DNA of 64,000 bases. Origin: Pteria penguin. Lineage: Eukaryota; Mollusca; Bivalvia; Pterioida; Pteriidae. Positions 1-10,597 of the stretch are shown here, one piece after another (within the stretch, counting starts at the first letter, position 1; every line of letters starts with the position of its first letter). The translations under genes were made by a program, and so were the position numbers. The DNA lies in the NCBI GenBank assembly GCA_035048485.1, contig CM068580.1, forward strand, positions 34,943,585 through 35,007,584. The letters are read 5' to 3'. The notes beneath the pieces were generated by a model that saw nothing but the letters and a program-made list of their open reading frames with translations, did no database searches and was not told the origin of the DNA.

Positions 1-1485
1 TCTTAGATAGTTGTGAAGATTTACAGATGTCTTAAAAATCGAAATTAAAAACAACCCCCTCCCCAGTCAAAGTAAGAGCCAAATAACCAGTCTAAGTAAA
101 AGCCAAAGAACCAGTCAAAGTAAGAGCCCAAGAACCAGTCTAAGTAAGAGCCCAAGAACCAGTCTAAGTAAGAGCCAAAGAACCAGTCTAAGTAAGAGCC
201 AAAGAACCAGTCAAAGTAAGAGCCAAAGAACCAGTCTAAGTAAGAGCCAAAGAACCAGTCTAAGTAAGAGCCAAAGAACAAGTCTAAGTAAGAGCCAAAG
301 AACCAGTCTAAGTAAGAACCCAATAACCAGTCTAAGTAAGAGCCAAAGAACCAGACTAAGTAAGAGCCAAAGAACCAGTCAAAGTACGAGCCAAAGAACC
401 AGTCTAAGGACCGAGTCAACCAATCTAAGGACGGAGCCAAAGAACCAGCCTAAGTAAGAGCCCAAGAATCAGTCTAAGTAAGAGCCAAAGAACCAGTCTA
501 AGTAAGAGCCAAAGAACCAGTCTAAGTAAGAGCCCAAGAACCAGTCTAAGTAAGAACCCAATAACCAGTCTAAGTAAGAGCCAAAGAACCAGTCTAAGTA
601 AGAGCCAAAGAACCAGTCTAAGTAAGAGCCCAAGAACCAGTCTAAGTAAGAGCCAAAGAACCAGTCTAAGGACCAAGTCAACCAATCCAAGGACGGAGCC
701 AAAGAACCAGTCTAAGTAAGAGCCCAAAAACCAGTCTAAGTAAGAGCCAAAGAACCAGTCTAAGTACGAGCCAAAGAACCAGTCTAAGGACCGAGTCAAC
801 CAATCTAAGGACGGAGCCAAAGAACCAGCCTAAGTAAGAGCCCAAGAATCAGTCTAAGTAAGAGCCAAAGAACCAGTCTAAGTAAGAGCCAAAGAACCAG
901 TCTAAGTAAGAGCCCAAGAACCAGTCTAAGTAAGAACCCAATAACCAGTCTAAGTAAGAGCCAAAGAACCAGTCTAAGTAAGAGCCAAAGAACCAGTCTA
1001 AGTAAGAGCCCAAGAACCAGTCTAAGTAAGAGCCCAAGAACCAGTCTAAGTAAGAGCCAAAGAACCAGTCTAAGGACCGAGTCAACCAATCCAAGGACGG
1101 AGCCAAAGAACCAGTCTAAGTAAGAGCCCAAGAACCAGTCTAAGTAAGAGCCCAAGAACCAGTCTAAGGACCGAGTCAACCAATCTAAGGACGGAGCCAA
1201 AGAACCAGTCTAAGTAAGAACCCAAGAACCAGTCTAAGTAAGAGCCCAAGAACCAGTCTAAGTAAGAGCCAAAGAACCAGTCTAAGGACCGAGTCAACCA
1301 ATCTAAGGACGGAGCCAAAGAACCAGTCTAAGTAAGAGCCCAAGAACCAGTCTAAGGACAGAGCCAAGTAATCAGTCTAAGGACCGAGCCAAAGAACCAG
1401 TCTAAGGACCGAGCCAAAGAACCAGTCTAAGGATGGAGCCAAAGAACCAGTCTAAGGACCGAGCCAAAGAACCAGTCTAAAGACG
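1..1485. repeat. 24-bp satellite with 380-bp higher-order period
   Basis: Head-to-tail 24-bp unit of the form agccaaagaaccagtctaag plus taag or gacc variants. Some units are 20 bp (gagtcaaccaatctaaggac). A block starting at the motif ctaaggacggagcc recurs 380 bp later (about 432 and 812), which equals fifteen 24-bp units plus one 20-bp unit, so a higher-order repeat is present. The array begins near base 40 and probably continues from just outside the window. Because 24 is a multiple of 3, several frames stay open and give apparent Leu/Trp-rich proteins; I read these as artefacts. Confidence 0.95.
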
Positions 1486-2028
1486 GAACTATGCGTGAGG
1501 CAGTTACTCCTTTCTTTTAAAAGAAATTTACAAACTATTGTCACAGTAAATTGTGGCGTATATATTTCGGGCCAGTACGGAAAAGAAGACATTTGTCATA
1601 CAAACATGCGCTGACCAATCAAAGATATCTATAATAGAAAGCTATTTTTAGAAGCGAAGAGAATAACGACAATACTGACACACTTTTACAATATGAAGTG
1701 GAATAAACTGTAATCCTCCTTGTTTTCTTCAAGTTAAGAAGTTTAAAGTTTAAAAGTATGAATGTATTGTGCAATGAAAAGAAATATTTAGGGAAAGAAC
1801 TTTACTCATAACTGTTTATATAATCGTTGATCGACATACATATGATTGTTTAACTATGCCATAGGTAGAAACAATAAGATGTTAAAATGTCATTGTATGT
1901 TGTATATGTAATATGCAACGACACTTTCAATTCAATATTGTTGGGAAGAATATAGATATATAAAAGTATTAGATAGTCATTTCTGAATTTTTGTTGAAAA
2001 TAAGTAATATACCGTAGGCCAATATAAA

Positions 2029-2080
<52 letters not shown>

Positions 2081-2560
2081 ATATATATTTATTGTCATGG
2101 AAATAAATTTATCTGAACCATATAGCATTTTTCCACATTAATTTGCAGGAATAGGGTCGAATAAAGAATATGACCTGTTCACTCTTACCACAGGGCAACC
2201 ATTCGTACAACATGGTTAAGGATTAACCTTAAACGGCATTAGCCCTTTATTGTTAGAGAGGCTTTACCTAGTCGTATTCTCTATTGGAGAATAAAACAGA
2301 GCTAATATGATATTAACCCTTTGTAGATTGGAAACAATAGCACTAAGCTCTCACCAATACACACATGTTGTTTCAAGCTAACGTTGGATTTCTTTGATGG
2401 GAAACAATCATACTTATTCCTGTAGTGTTATATATATTATCTCGTTGTATTATTTGCTTAAGGATTCCTCTGTTGTTAGAGATGAACTCAAAGAATGTGT
2501 ACGGTATATATAACTAGTTAGAAACTGAATATGATGTACCATGTTGATCCTTGTTATTAG
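1486..2560. other. Intergenic, upstream of KY-like gene
   Basis: AT-rich sequence with no convincing coding signal. It contains the (AC)n microsatellite described separately. A promoter for the KY-like gene should lie at its downstream end, but I see no clear core-promoter motif. Confidence 0.6.
2031..2078. repeat. (AC)n microsatellite
   Basis: Uninterrupted AC dinucleotide run of about 24 units, followed by GTATATATAT. Confidence 0.98.
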
Positions 2561-2615
2561 AACTGAACTTCAGTGCTGCGGCAGAAACAACACGACCATC
2601 GCGACATAGCAAAAG
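2561..2615 (+). other. Possible 5' UTR exon of KY-like gene
   Basis: A stretch without an ATG-initiated frame ends in a consensus donor (aaaag/gtgagt at 2615/2616). The next polypyrimidine-AG acceptor is at 2766 (ctttctacag), 48 bases before the presumed ATG. This is the arrangement expected for a non-coding first exon spliced to the start-codon exon. The 5' limit is a guess. Confidence 0.4.
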
Positions 2616-2814
2616 GTGAGTTTTGGTTTAAAACCGAACAAAGAAATTCTAGATATACCTATTAACTTTTATATATTTTTTATTTAATGAAATTTCGTCT
2701 GAATTTTATAAATTAGACTTATAGCTAATTCCATCATTTAAACCAACTTCTTTTTTCTTTCTACAGTAACTATGACAGTGTCCGACTTGCGGTTCATGAA
2801 ATAGTAGTGCTACG

Positions 2815-2901
2815 ATGGGAGCTGGTTCGTCAACACAAAACGGAAATAATCCATTACTGAATGGAGGGCCAGATAAAAATTCCGACACAAAAAATAAGCT
2901 G
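2815..2901 (+). CDS. KY: KY-like exon 1 (start codon)
   Basis: ATG at 2815 opens a 29-codon exon ending at CTG/gtcagt, phase 0. The N-terminus MGAGSST fits the N-myristoyltransferase pattern (Gly2, small residue at 5, Ser6). The ATG is preceded by a clear splice acceptor at 2766, which supports it as the first coding ATG. Confidence 0.75.
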
Positions 2902-5900
2902 GTCAGTATACAGTTTTGGTTTTTTTTTTTCATATTTCTAACAATTTAATGCTGCAATTTGTTATTTATGTCAATAACTGGTGGTATTTCATTGGACATC
3001 TAATATTTTCGATTAGTCTTGTACATGAGCGAATTTAAATACATATGCATTTGTCTCATCTTATATGTACGCATTCCTGATATTGTTGTTCCAGAAAAGA
3101 ACGCTGAGCAAAAAACCCAAAGTACGGAAATCTTACAAAGATGTGCCAAAGATTGCACCTCCAAAATCCGAGAGAGAAAAGTTCCTACAAGGATTGGATT
3201 TCACATATATAGATGAACATGCAATGGAAGTAAGAAAACGAATATAGAGTGATTAAAAATATATACATGTTAAAATATGTATATGTACATTGTAGCTTTA
3301 TGTATATATTAGATATCTACAATGACAACGATACAGAATAGCCAATTCCTTCATTTGTATGGACGACAAATAGACCTTTTCCTATTGATTTTATAATTCT
3401 GTCCATGTCAGACATATCATAATTTGCCGTAAGAATTTGCGTTATTTTAACGTTACTCTGACGTCACTGTGCTAGCATTACGACATATCAAAATCCCGAC
3501 CAAAAAGTAGCATATCTGGCATAAGGTCCCTTACATAGTGTTACTTTGGAAAACGTCTATTTTAAAATACATGCTTTTATTTTCTGTGCAACAGTGTCTA
3601 ACAGAATAGAATTGTTTTAATTGTTCCATAACATATATCTAACTGAATTACAAGAATTGATTATTTGACTACACGAGAGCTATGTTCGGTGGATTTTATC
3701 TCGTAGAATATTCATGCATTTGTCTCATCTTATATGCACGCATATTTACATGAATAATTACAACCTCGAAATCACTAAATGGATGAAATTAGTGGCACGA
3801 GTAAAGCACTAGATTGTTATAACTACAGATTTCCAGTTTCATATCCAACAATGATGTAGAACAAGGGCGAAATTAATTTCCGAAATGTAGATTTTGATTC
3901 TCTACGTTTACAACTCACAAAGCAAAGAGATGAGCCAAATACCACAGTACACAATAAACGATTAGAGTCCTTCATGGGTTTAGATTCATAATGCACGAAG
4001 ACACATCATTAAAATATAAATGAGTAGGTCTTGTTGAACAACAGATAATCACATAAATCTTAACCTAGGCACCCCACAGTCTACTGTTTGAGACGTTTTG
4101 GGAGGTGGGAGAGTACTTGACAGATGAGTGGGCGTGGGAGGATGATCTGGTCAAAATGAGGTCGGTGTTCCGTTGGATAACATCTTACAATGTCCGAAAG
4201 ATGAAGATTGAGGCGACACCTCCCACAGACTCTGTACTGGAATACTTCAGCAAGATTCAGTGTGACATCGGAAACCATGCTAATCTCTTCTACATATTGT
4301 GTCAGTAAGTAGAATAGGTGACCACAAGGTGGAATTCTATCATTATTAGACTGAAAACCATAATATCTAATTATAATTCATTTGAAGTTCATGAACAAGG
4401 ATTATATGAATTCCAAAGAATGCCAAATATTTCCTTTATATTGAGAGGTGTTTCATACGAAATGGCTGAATTAAAAAATGGTTTATACCAGACCAAATGC
4501 CGATTTCAGGAAGTTCCAATTAAGATTATTGATTATACTTCTTGTGACCACCTGTAAATTCGCTATATGCTGCATATCTATTATCATATCCAATTTCTTA
4601 TATTGCGTGGCTATGACACCATCTAATCAGTTTTGTCCACATTCACCTCATCCTCGGTTCCCCATGGTATTTTCAGCGGTAGCGCAAATACCATGGGGAA
4701 CCGAGGATGCATTCACTTTAATCAAGTGTTGTCTGTAGGTTTTGTACTTTCATGGCGAGTGTTGTCAGCCAAACAAGAGCCGCTTACTCCTCCTGGGCAT
4801 TTTCTTCTTTCTGATTTTCGGGCGTCCATGAATGTCCACACTGGAATATTGTTTTAGTGTCACAGTGACATAGCACCCTTTACTATCGTATTTAAAAATA
4901 ACTGGTATACCATACATCTATTTGGTCCTACAGAGTGTGTGTATAACTCCGTGTTTAAGTACAACGCTTGTGTACCATTCTGTTTTATAGACTTGTTAAT
5001 TACATGTAATTACCTTCAGTTTATCATGTCGTAATATAAATGAAAATATACAATAGAAACGTAACCAAAGATCAACGATAATTAAATAACAGAATGAAAA
5101 ATAATATATTACATAATACGATATGATGAGCAATAACCTTATTTTAGGATCGTTGATGTCCCTTGTGTGGTCATAGACGGTTTCACGAAAAGCTCTGCGT
5201 ACAAAATAGGAGAGAAACTAAACAAAAAGGCAATCAAATCCCAGTGGAACGCTGTATACATTAAAGGCAACTGGCGACTAATAGATGTGTTCTGGGCGAC
5301 CACTTGTGTGGAGGTGAATTCTGGAGATGATCCCATGGGATTCCAGAAACATGACAATAAACTCGTAAAATACAGAGTAGATAAGAAGACAAAACTTCCT
5401 CATCATGAACTGGTGGATGAATATTATTTCTTCACGGATCCTGAAGACTTCATCTGGACTCATTACCCGGACGATGATAAATGGCAGTTACTATCAGACG
5501 AGAGAAAGATGAAACTGGATGAATTTGAAAAACTTGTCTATACTCGTGAGCGCCTGCAAGAACTTGAATTAGGTTTTGGGAATAAAGTATTCAGAAGGGT
5601 AAATCTACCACTTAAACAAGGAAAGGGGCATTTAGAACTGACCCTACCGAGGGAAAAAAGTAAGCATTATAGATTTAAATACGCACTCTACCGACCACGA
5701 GGTTCACAAGGAGTAGATGAACTGGACTCGGTGCTTAATGACTGTGTCAAAATGGAACAGACAATGGAATTACTATCATTCGACTTTGACTTACCTGTTT
5801 GTGGTTCTTTCAACTTTGAAATATATGGTCGTGATTCCAAATCCAATGAGTATAACCAATTTGACTTGTGCTGTACCTATGTTATTCGTAGTCACGTCCC

Positions 5901-8900
5901 GGAAAAGAAACCATTACCGCTTCCCGACAATCCGGAAATTGGATGGGGTCCAAACATGAAAACCATGGTTGCAGGGATCAGACCAATCACACACAAAAGG
6001 TCCAAAATTATAACAGAAGATGGTCGACTAGAGATCAAAATCCAGGGGCCCAAGGAATGCAATATGCAAATGGAAATTAAATCAGCTGTTGTGGACGACG
6101 CATCAATAACTAAATATGCTATGTTGAGATGGGAAAACGGAGAATATATAATAAATACCCGTCTGCCAAAAGCAGGTCACTACATTATGAAAATTAATGT
6201 TAAACATATAAAATCTCAGCAAATGGAAAATGTGCTCAATTACATAATCAAATGTACCGGACCTACAGAAATGGATGAGCCGTTTCCAAACATAGTTGGA
6301 GGAATTCTGGGAGCAACTCCAATGGCAGACGAGATGGGAGCGAGAGCAGTGATGAATGAACATGGTATTGTTGAGGCAAAACGAGGCCGTGCAAAAATTG
6401 ACATCGATGCAGACGAGAGTACGATCTTAATGCATGAGTTAGACTGCAATGATCCCGTAGGCATAGAACATATGAATGTGGACGTTTCCAGGGAGATGCG
6501 CGTGCAGACATATGATTTATATTTACCCAAGTCAGGACAATATTCAATGAACATATTTGGTAATAACGACTCAAATAAGGACAACGTCAAACATTTGTTT
6601 TCATTCTTGATCAATTCCAGTGGAAAACCCGCAAGAAAAAAGGGGAATAAATCCGACCGATCACTAGACCCATCATTATATGCTGTGTCATTGCCATCCG
6701 AGACACCAAGGACCAATGCATCGTCAAGGACATCTGATGTCATTACAAGGACGATACGGACGAAAGAAGCAGAAGTGATGATTCCCGGACCAGACGACAT
6801 GAATAATGTGGTCGTGTATCTGGAGGAGGTCGGATCACAGAAAGAACCTTCCTCAGATCCCTGTAAACATACGAGACGTGACGGTAGTAACTGGTTCACT
6901 GTACAATTGGAAAACGTCGGGGATTACCTAGTCAATGTTTTCCAGAGGAATGGAGAAACGATCAGAAACTTGATGAGGTATAAAATAAGGAGAATGGACA
7001 TAGACGCCTTGGACGATGACAAACTACCCAACAGTGATTCCTTGTTTAAGATCAGAGGTCAGTATTTCAGTGTCAAATAATCATACATATTAATGATGCA
7101 TTTAAAGTATAGACTAAACTGGTGTTTCTTTCCGATCTTTCTGAAAGATATAGACAAAAAGACAGTATATATACGAATAGAGAATGAGCATTATTATTCA
7201 GTGCCACCATTATATATGTATATTGTTAAATACTACTAAAATGTAAATAATACTACTAAAATAGAAATAATTCGCTTTTACATTTCTTCGTTTTTTGATA
7301 ATAATGTTTTATATGTATACTTTATTATATTAGAACAAAAGAAAGCAACCGCTGTGGACAATATGAAAGCTGCATTAGAATCTAAAAATGTAGCCCAGAT
7401 CGAGAGGTCAATCATAGAAACTAAATCTTTGTTCCCTGGTCAGACTCACGAACTCGTTGATAAAGCCGAGAGGACCATCAAAACGCTGGATGTAAGAAGA
7501 GGTAAGTAGTCATTACATACATATAAACATGCCTGCGTGTGAAGAGCATGCATGTAATTTCTTACCACAAAGATATTACTCTAACTAATTCTTTTTAATT
7601 CATGTATCCTCATATCGTATTTTACAGAACTGCTAAGTGCATATGAGCTAAGACATCTTCCTACGTTAGAGAGAGCGTTACTGAAAGCAAAGAACAACAA
7701 CTACGACAGTATACTAGATCCGGAGATATTACTGGCTGAGCGACTTCAGAAAAGGCTTGAAATGCTGAAATCGCTGAAAAAGGAAGTTATGATGTCGGAC
7801 GTTCAAGCCATAACAGAGTTGAAGCGGTACAACCAACCACCAGAGGGCGTGTATCAAGTCATGGCCTGCACACTGTTATTATTAGGACACCCACCTTGGG
7901 AAATCGACGTAAGAAACAATATTTTTAAAGAAACTTATAACTAACCCCAAAAATATGGTCCTGTAATCAAAATCTGACGTGCATGCAATGGGCTATTATT
8001 CTTTACAGTTGACAAACTCATCAATGGGAGGCAATGTATTGTTGCCGTGTCTTTACTTCTAATACATGAAGGTCGTTTGTACTAAATTATGCCGACCTGT
8101 TGGTTTACCAAGTTCCAGTATTTCATGTAGAGTTGTGGCCTTATTTATCTACACTCTAAGTCGAAAACATATTCACGTTTTGTGGCTAATTATTTGTATG
8201 TTTGACGCGGTACTATGAATATATTTGAAATAGCATAATTCAGTATAATATTGTAAACTCATTTGTATGTCCTTTAATAGACATGGACAAAATGTAAAGG
8301 AATTATTGGTAGAACAGGGAGAGAGTCTTTGAAGTTTAAGATGGCGGACTTCGATCCACGTGAGGTTCCACTAGAGGTGGCACTTGATGGAAAACAGCTT
8401 ATAGAACCTTACACGGAGAAACAGATCAGAGATGTCAGTCCCACAGCAGCAGCTTTTCATATCTGGGTGAGTTGTGTTCATTTAACTATGTATCCCCATT
8501 ATGTTAGACTTTGAATTTCATTATTAATCCTTAAATGTAGTTCATAAGATTATCATGTTATATATTCCCATTTGGGTTTCTTCTGGTTATTCGATGATGT
8601 TTGGATTTGATTCCTCGTTAGGTATTATACCAAATAGAAGAGGTGGAGGCGTCGGCCGGAAGTCTGGGTTACAGGACTTATACCTTTGTCAGATAGAATA
8701 TAAATATATCAGGTTTGGAGTTTGCTGTGCTGTATGAATATCACGTGATCACGAATGGTCTCTATCTAAACACATTGTAACGTCACGTGACAATGTGACC
8801 ACGTGATTCTTTATGTGACACGTTTCACATAGCACAGTAACACAAATGTAATTTGTATATTAGCGTGTCTTGAACTAACCCAAGGACCTCAATTGCCGAA

Positions 8901-9943
8901 TGGGCGCAAGAACGAACGAAATTGACAAATTGTAGACTCTGTTTTTCAGAGATTTTACACGTAGAAACTCTAAATTGAACTATCGAAAAAAAAACAACAT
9001 CAGAAACTTTCTTATTACTGCATATTGTTTATATTTAATGTGGATTGTTGATGAAACTTTGTAAGTATTGCAGTGCTCCAGTTCTTACTCACCATTAAAT
9101 AATGCCCGCGGTCATATAGGTGACACGCTGGTGGTGTGACTTTAAAAAACTTGCATTCATTTTTCATAATTCTCCTGTGATTGTGATTAACCAAAAAAGG
9201 GAAGAGGGGGGGGGGGAGATGAACAAGTGAGTCTGGTCTTTGCGGGAGCATTGATTATGTGGACGTCAACTTACGATAAACATTTAAGACATCTGCATAA
9301 ACATGATCCACAACTGAATTACATTTGTCTGCACTAGAGTAAATTTGATTTGATTTTTCTTATATTTCAGAATTCAAGACAACTTAGAGAAGTCGAGTCT
9401 ACAACTGGAACACTCGGTACCAAGAATTTCGTGGCAGAAAGCACGGGAGATGACGTTATTGACACCACCTCCTCTCCACCCCTTCATCTTCAGACAATAT
9501 CCGAAACGGATAGCTTTCAAAATGACGACACCAGTGTAATGCCCTTGACTTCGGAAAATATCAAAGCCTTTGATACACAAACGAATAATATGAATAGACA
9601 TAATGGTCATAATTCCGACGCAGTTAGAAACAAATCAAGAACACCTATGACAGACCCAGCAAGACCCTCAAGGTTAAGTTCTGTGAAAACTCCTGTGTCA
9701 GAATCGTACGAGAGGCCAAGAAGGGAAAAGAAAATGTCTACAACATCATTACCACCTTTAAATGGAAAGAATGGATATAACATAACAAACAAAAACGATT
9801 CGAACTCTGAAGAAAGACCCAAGAGCTTTTCTCCCAGTAGTACGCCAAAATTGAGAATGAACCGATCTTTTCAGTACCGAGTGAACAAAAAGACAGGATT
9901 TGATCATTTCCGGAAACTAGGAATCATTCCGGACTGGAAATGA
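2815..9943 (+). CDS. KY: Kyphoscoliosis peptidase (KY)/hillarin-like protein with dynein-stalk-like C-terminus
   Basis: Eight coding exons join to about 1,183 aa: 2815-2901, 3095-3229, 4093-4304, 5148-7057, 7334-7501, 7628-7908, 8281-8466, 9371-9943. Domains in order: MGAGSS N-myristoylation-type start; transglutaminase-like domain at about residues 75-200 with candidate catalytic Cys131 (IQCDIG) and Asp191 (WRLID), but Ser176 where the family has His (SQW in place of HAW); four beta-rich repeats of about 120 aa, each with a G-x-(Y/F) strand (near residues 364, 488, 608, 736); a charged helical stretch at about 780-900; a segment with PPEGV (908-912) and SPTAAAF (984-990) that resembles the dynein heavy-chain microtubule-binding tip; and a Ser/Thr/Pro-rich tail. 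KY-family proteins act at the cytoskeleton and muscle Z-disc in vertebrates. A microtubule or cytoskeletal linker role here is inference. The family call is firm; the exact exon 3 acceptor is uncertain. Confidence 0.85.
3095..3229 (+). CDS. KY: KY-like exon 2
   Basis: Acceptor ttgttgttccag/AAAAGA and donor GAA/gtaaga bound exactly 45 codons, phase 0 to 0. It is rich in Lys and Arg, and ends FTYIDEHAME, which matches the segment before the transglutaminase-like domain in KY-family proteins. Confidence 0.8.
4093..4304 (+). CDS. KY: KY-like exon 3, start of transglutaminase-like domain
   Basis: Encodes TFWEVGEYL, then RSVFRWITSYN (the KY-family K-(V/M)-R-x-(I/V)-F-R-W-I-T signature) and IQCDIGNHANLF, where Cys131 aligns with the catalytic Cys. 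The donor ca/gtaagt at 4305 is strong, phase 2. The start is the weak point: the best-looking acceptor, cccacag at 4079, gives a frame that hits TGA if exon 2 ends in phase 0. I chose tttgag/ACG, which keeps the frame. A missed micro-exon is the alternative. Confidence 0.7.
4649..4709. repeat. Perfect 23-bp inverted repeat (hairpin) in KY intron
   Basis: The arms 4649-4671 and 4687-4709 are exact reverse complements (catcctcggttccccatggt... and ...accatggggaaccgaggatg) with a 15-base loop. No protein signal lies in it. Confidence 0.95.
5148..7057 (+). CDS. KY: KY-like exon 4, rest of TG-like domain and beta repeats
   Basis: A single long exon (1,910 nt) with acceptor accttattttag and donor AGA G/gtcagt. 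It completes the transglutaminase-like fold (VPCVVIDGFTK, SQWNAVYIKGNWRLID) and then encodes four repeats of about 120 aa whose last strands read GSFNFEIYG, GHYIMKINV, GQYSMNIFG and GDYLVNVFQ, typical of the C-terminal half of KY/hillarin proteins. The frame is open throughout. Confidence 0.92.
7334..7501 (+). CDS. KY: KY-like exon 5, helical segment
   Basis: Acceptor attatattag, donor GAAGAG/gtaagt; phase 1 to 1, 168 nt. It encodes a highly charged, helix-prone segment (EQKKATAVDNMKAALESK...), followed by alternating A/L/E/K residues. An alternative in-exon donor (gtaaga at 7491) would break the downstream frame. Confidence 0.85.
7628..7908 (+). CDS. KY: KY-like exon 6, stalk-like helix and start of dynein-MTBD-like module
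   Basis: Acceptor gtattttacag, donor ATCGAC/gtaaga. It encodes helices (LERALLKAKNNN, LLAERLQKRLEMLKSLKKEV), then ITELKRYNQPPEGVYQVMAC and TLLLLG. The E-(L/I)-(R/K)-x-(Y/F)-x-x-PP-x-x-V-x-x-V-M-x-(A)-x-x-x-L-L-G pattern is the signature around the conserved Pro-Pro of the dynein stalk head. Confidence 0.88.
8281..8466 (+). CDS. KY: KY-like exon 7, rest of dynein-MTBD-like module
   Basis: Exactly 62 codons between cctttaatag and gtgagt, phase 0 to 0. It encodes TWTKCKGIIG, ESLKFKMADFDPREVP and VSPTAAAFHIW, which correspond to the W...ll, F-D-x-x-x-(I/V)-P and S-x-A-A-x-x-x-x-W landmarks of the dynein microtubule-binding domain. Confidence 0.88.
8741..8806. promoter_or_regulatory. Cluster of three CACGTG E-box palindromes in KY intron 7
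   Basis: CACGTG occurs at 8742, 8784 and 8800. The middle one sits in GTCACGTGAC inside a near-palindrome flanked by cattgt/acaatg. E-box palindromes bind bHLH-type factors; regulatory function here is inferred only. Confidence 0.35.
9371..9943 (+). CDS. KY: KY-like exon 8, disordered C-terminus and stop
   Basis: Acceptor ttatatttcag, 190 codons, then TGA at 9941. It is rich in Ser, Thr, Asn, Pro, Arg and Lys (PARPSRLSSVKTP, PKSFSPSSTPKLR) and probably disordered. It ends in a short ordered-looking block, FDHFRKLGIIPDWK. No second stalk helix is evident after the MTBD-like region. Confidence 0.85.
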   Translation, partial: NSRQLREVESTTGTLGTKNFVAESTGDDVIDTTSSPPLHLQTISETDSFQNDDTSVMPLTSENIKAFDTQTNNMNRHNGHNSDAVRNKSRTPMTDPARPSRLSSVKTPVSESYERPRREKKMSTTSLPPLNGKNGYNITNKNDSNSEERPKSFSPSSTPKLRMNRSFQYRVNKKTGFDHFRKLGIIPDWK

Positions 9944-10016
9944 GATTGCGTTTCATTACTTGTATATTTCATTGTCATCTTTACATATACATTGTATATA
10001 AAGCATTATATCGTGA

Positions 10017-10022
10017 AATAAA
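10017..10022 (+). terminator. Polyadenylation signal AATAAA for KY-like gene
   Basis: The first canonical AATAAA downstream of the TGA at 9943, 74 bases after the stop, in an AT-rich 3' region. It is in the right place for transcript end formation. Confidence 0.6.
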
Positions 10023-10264
10023 TATAGCTAATATATCGAACTAAATCAAAATATTTTTGATTTGCATTATATTAAACCTCCTTTTGTTGTCTCTAACAAT
10101 ATATGTGCATCTTCCTGAATTTTCAAATCAAAGATATATGTATCTGAATGGTCAACAATTTACAATAGATAATATCGGATTATAAAAATGCTGGTAATCC
10201 TGTATGTAAACAGATCAGTCATGTTCTCTTTGTAACCTGCAGCTTTTAAAAAATGTCATACACT

Positions 10265-10392
10265 ATGCGACTTTGTGTTAACACTGTCCGCTTTGTGTTA
10301 ACACTGTCAATTTTGTGTTAACACTGTCCATTTTGTGTTTAGACTGTCCATTTTTAACACTGTCCATGTTGTTTTAGCACTGTCCAGGTTGT
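10265..10392. repeat. About 20-bp tandem repeat
   Basis: Roughly six imperfect copies of ttttgtgttaacactgtcca. The last copies degenerate into ttttagcactgtcc. Confidence 0.85.
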
Positions 10393-10597
10393 GGTAAGTC
10401 ACTATATAGTGTCGGCACCAGTCTGACGCATTATATATAAAGGGTCTTCAGACGTCGGCATATATCGTGCCATGAATCTTAGGTTTTTACTGTCTCATCC
10501 GAGACATCACCAGTGGAATTCGAACCTGAAAAAGCATGCTAGCTACTGCATGGGCTATGCCGGTTCCTTGTGTTAAATTCCCGACTACGCTAATATT

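Noticed and set aside
45..1367. Minus-strand frames rich in LDWFFGSY
   Set aside because: Direct translation of the 24-bp satellite, without start context, splice sites or similarity to a protein family.
6240..6899. 219-codon minus-strand frame
   Set aside because: It is the antisense shadow of KY-like exon 4, whose sense frame has family motifs and splice sites.
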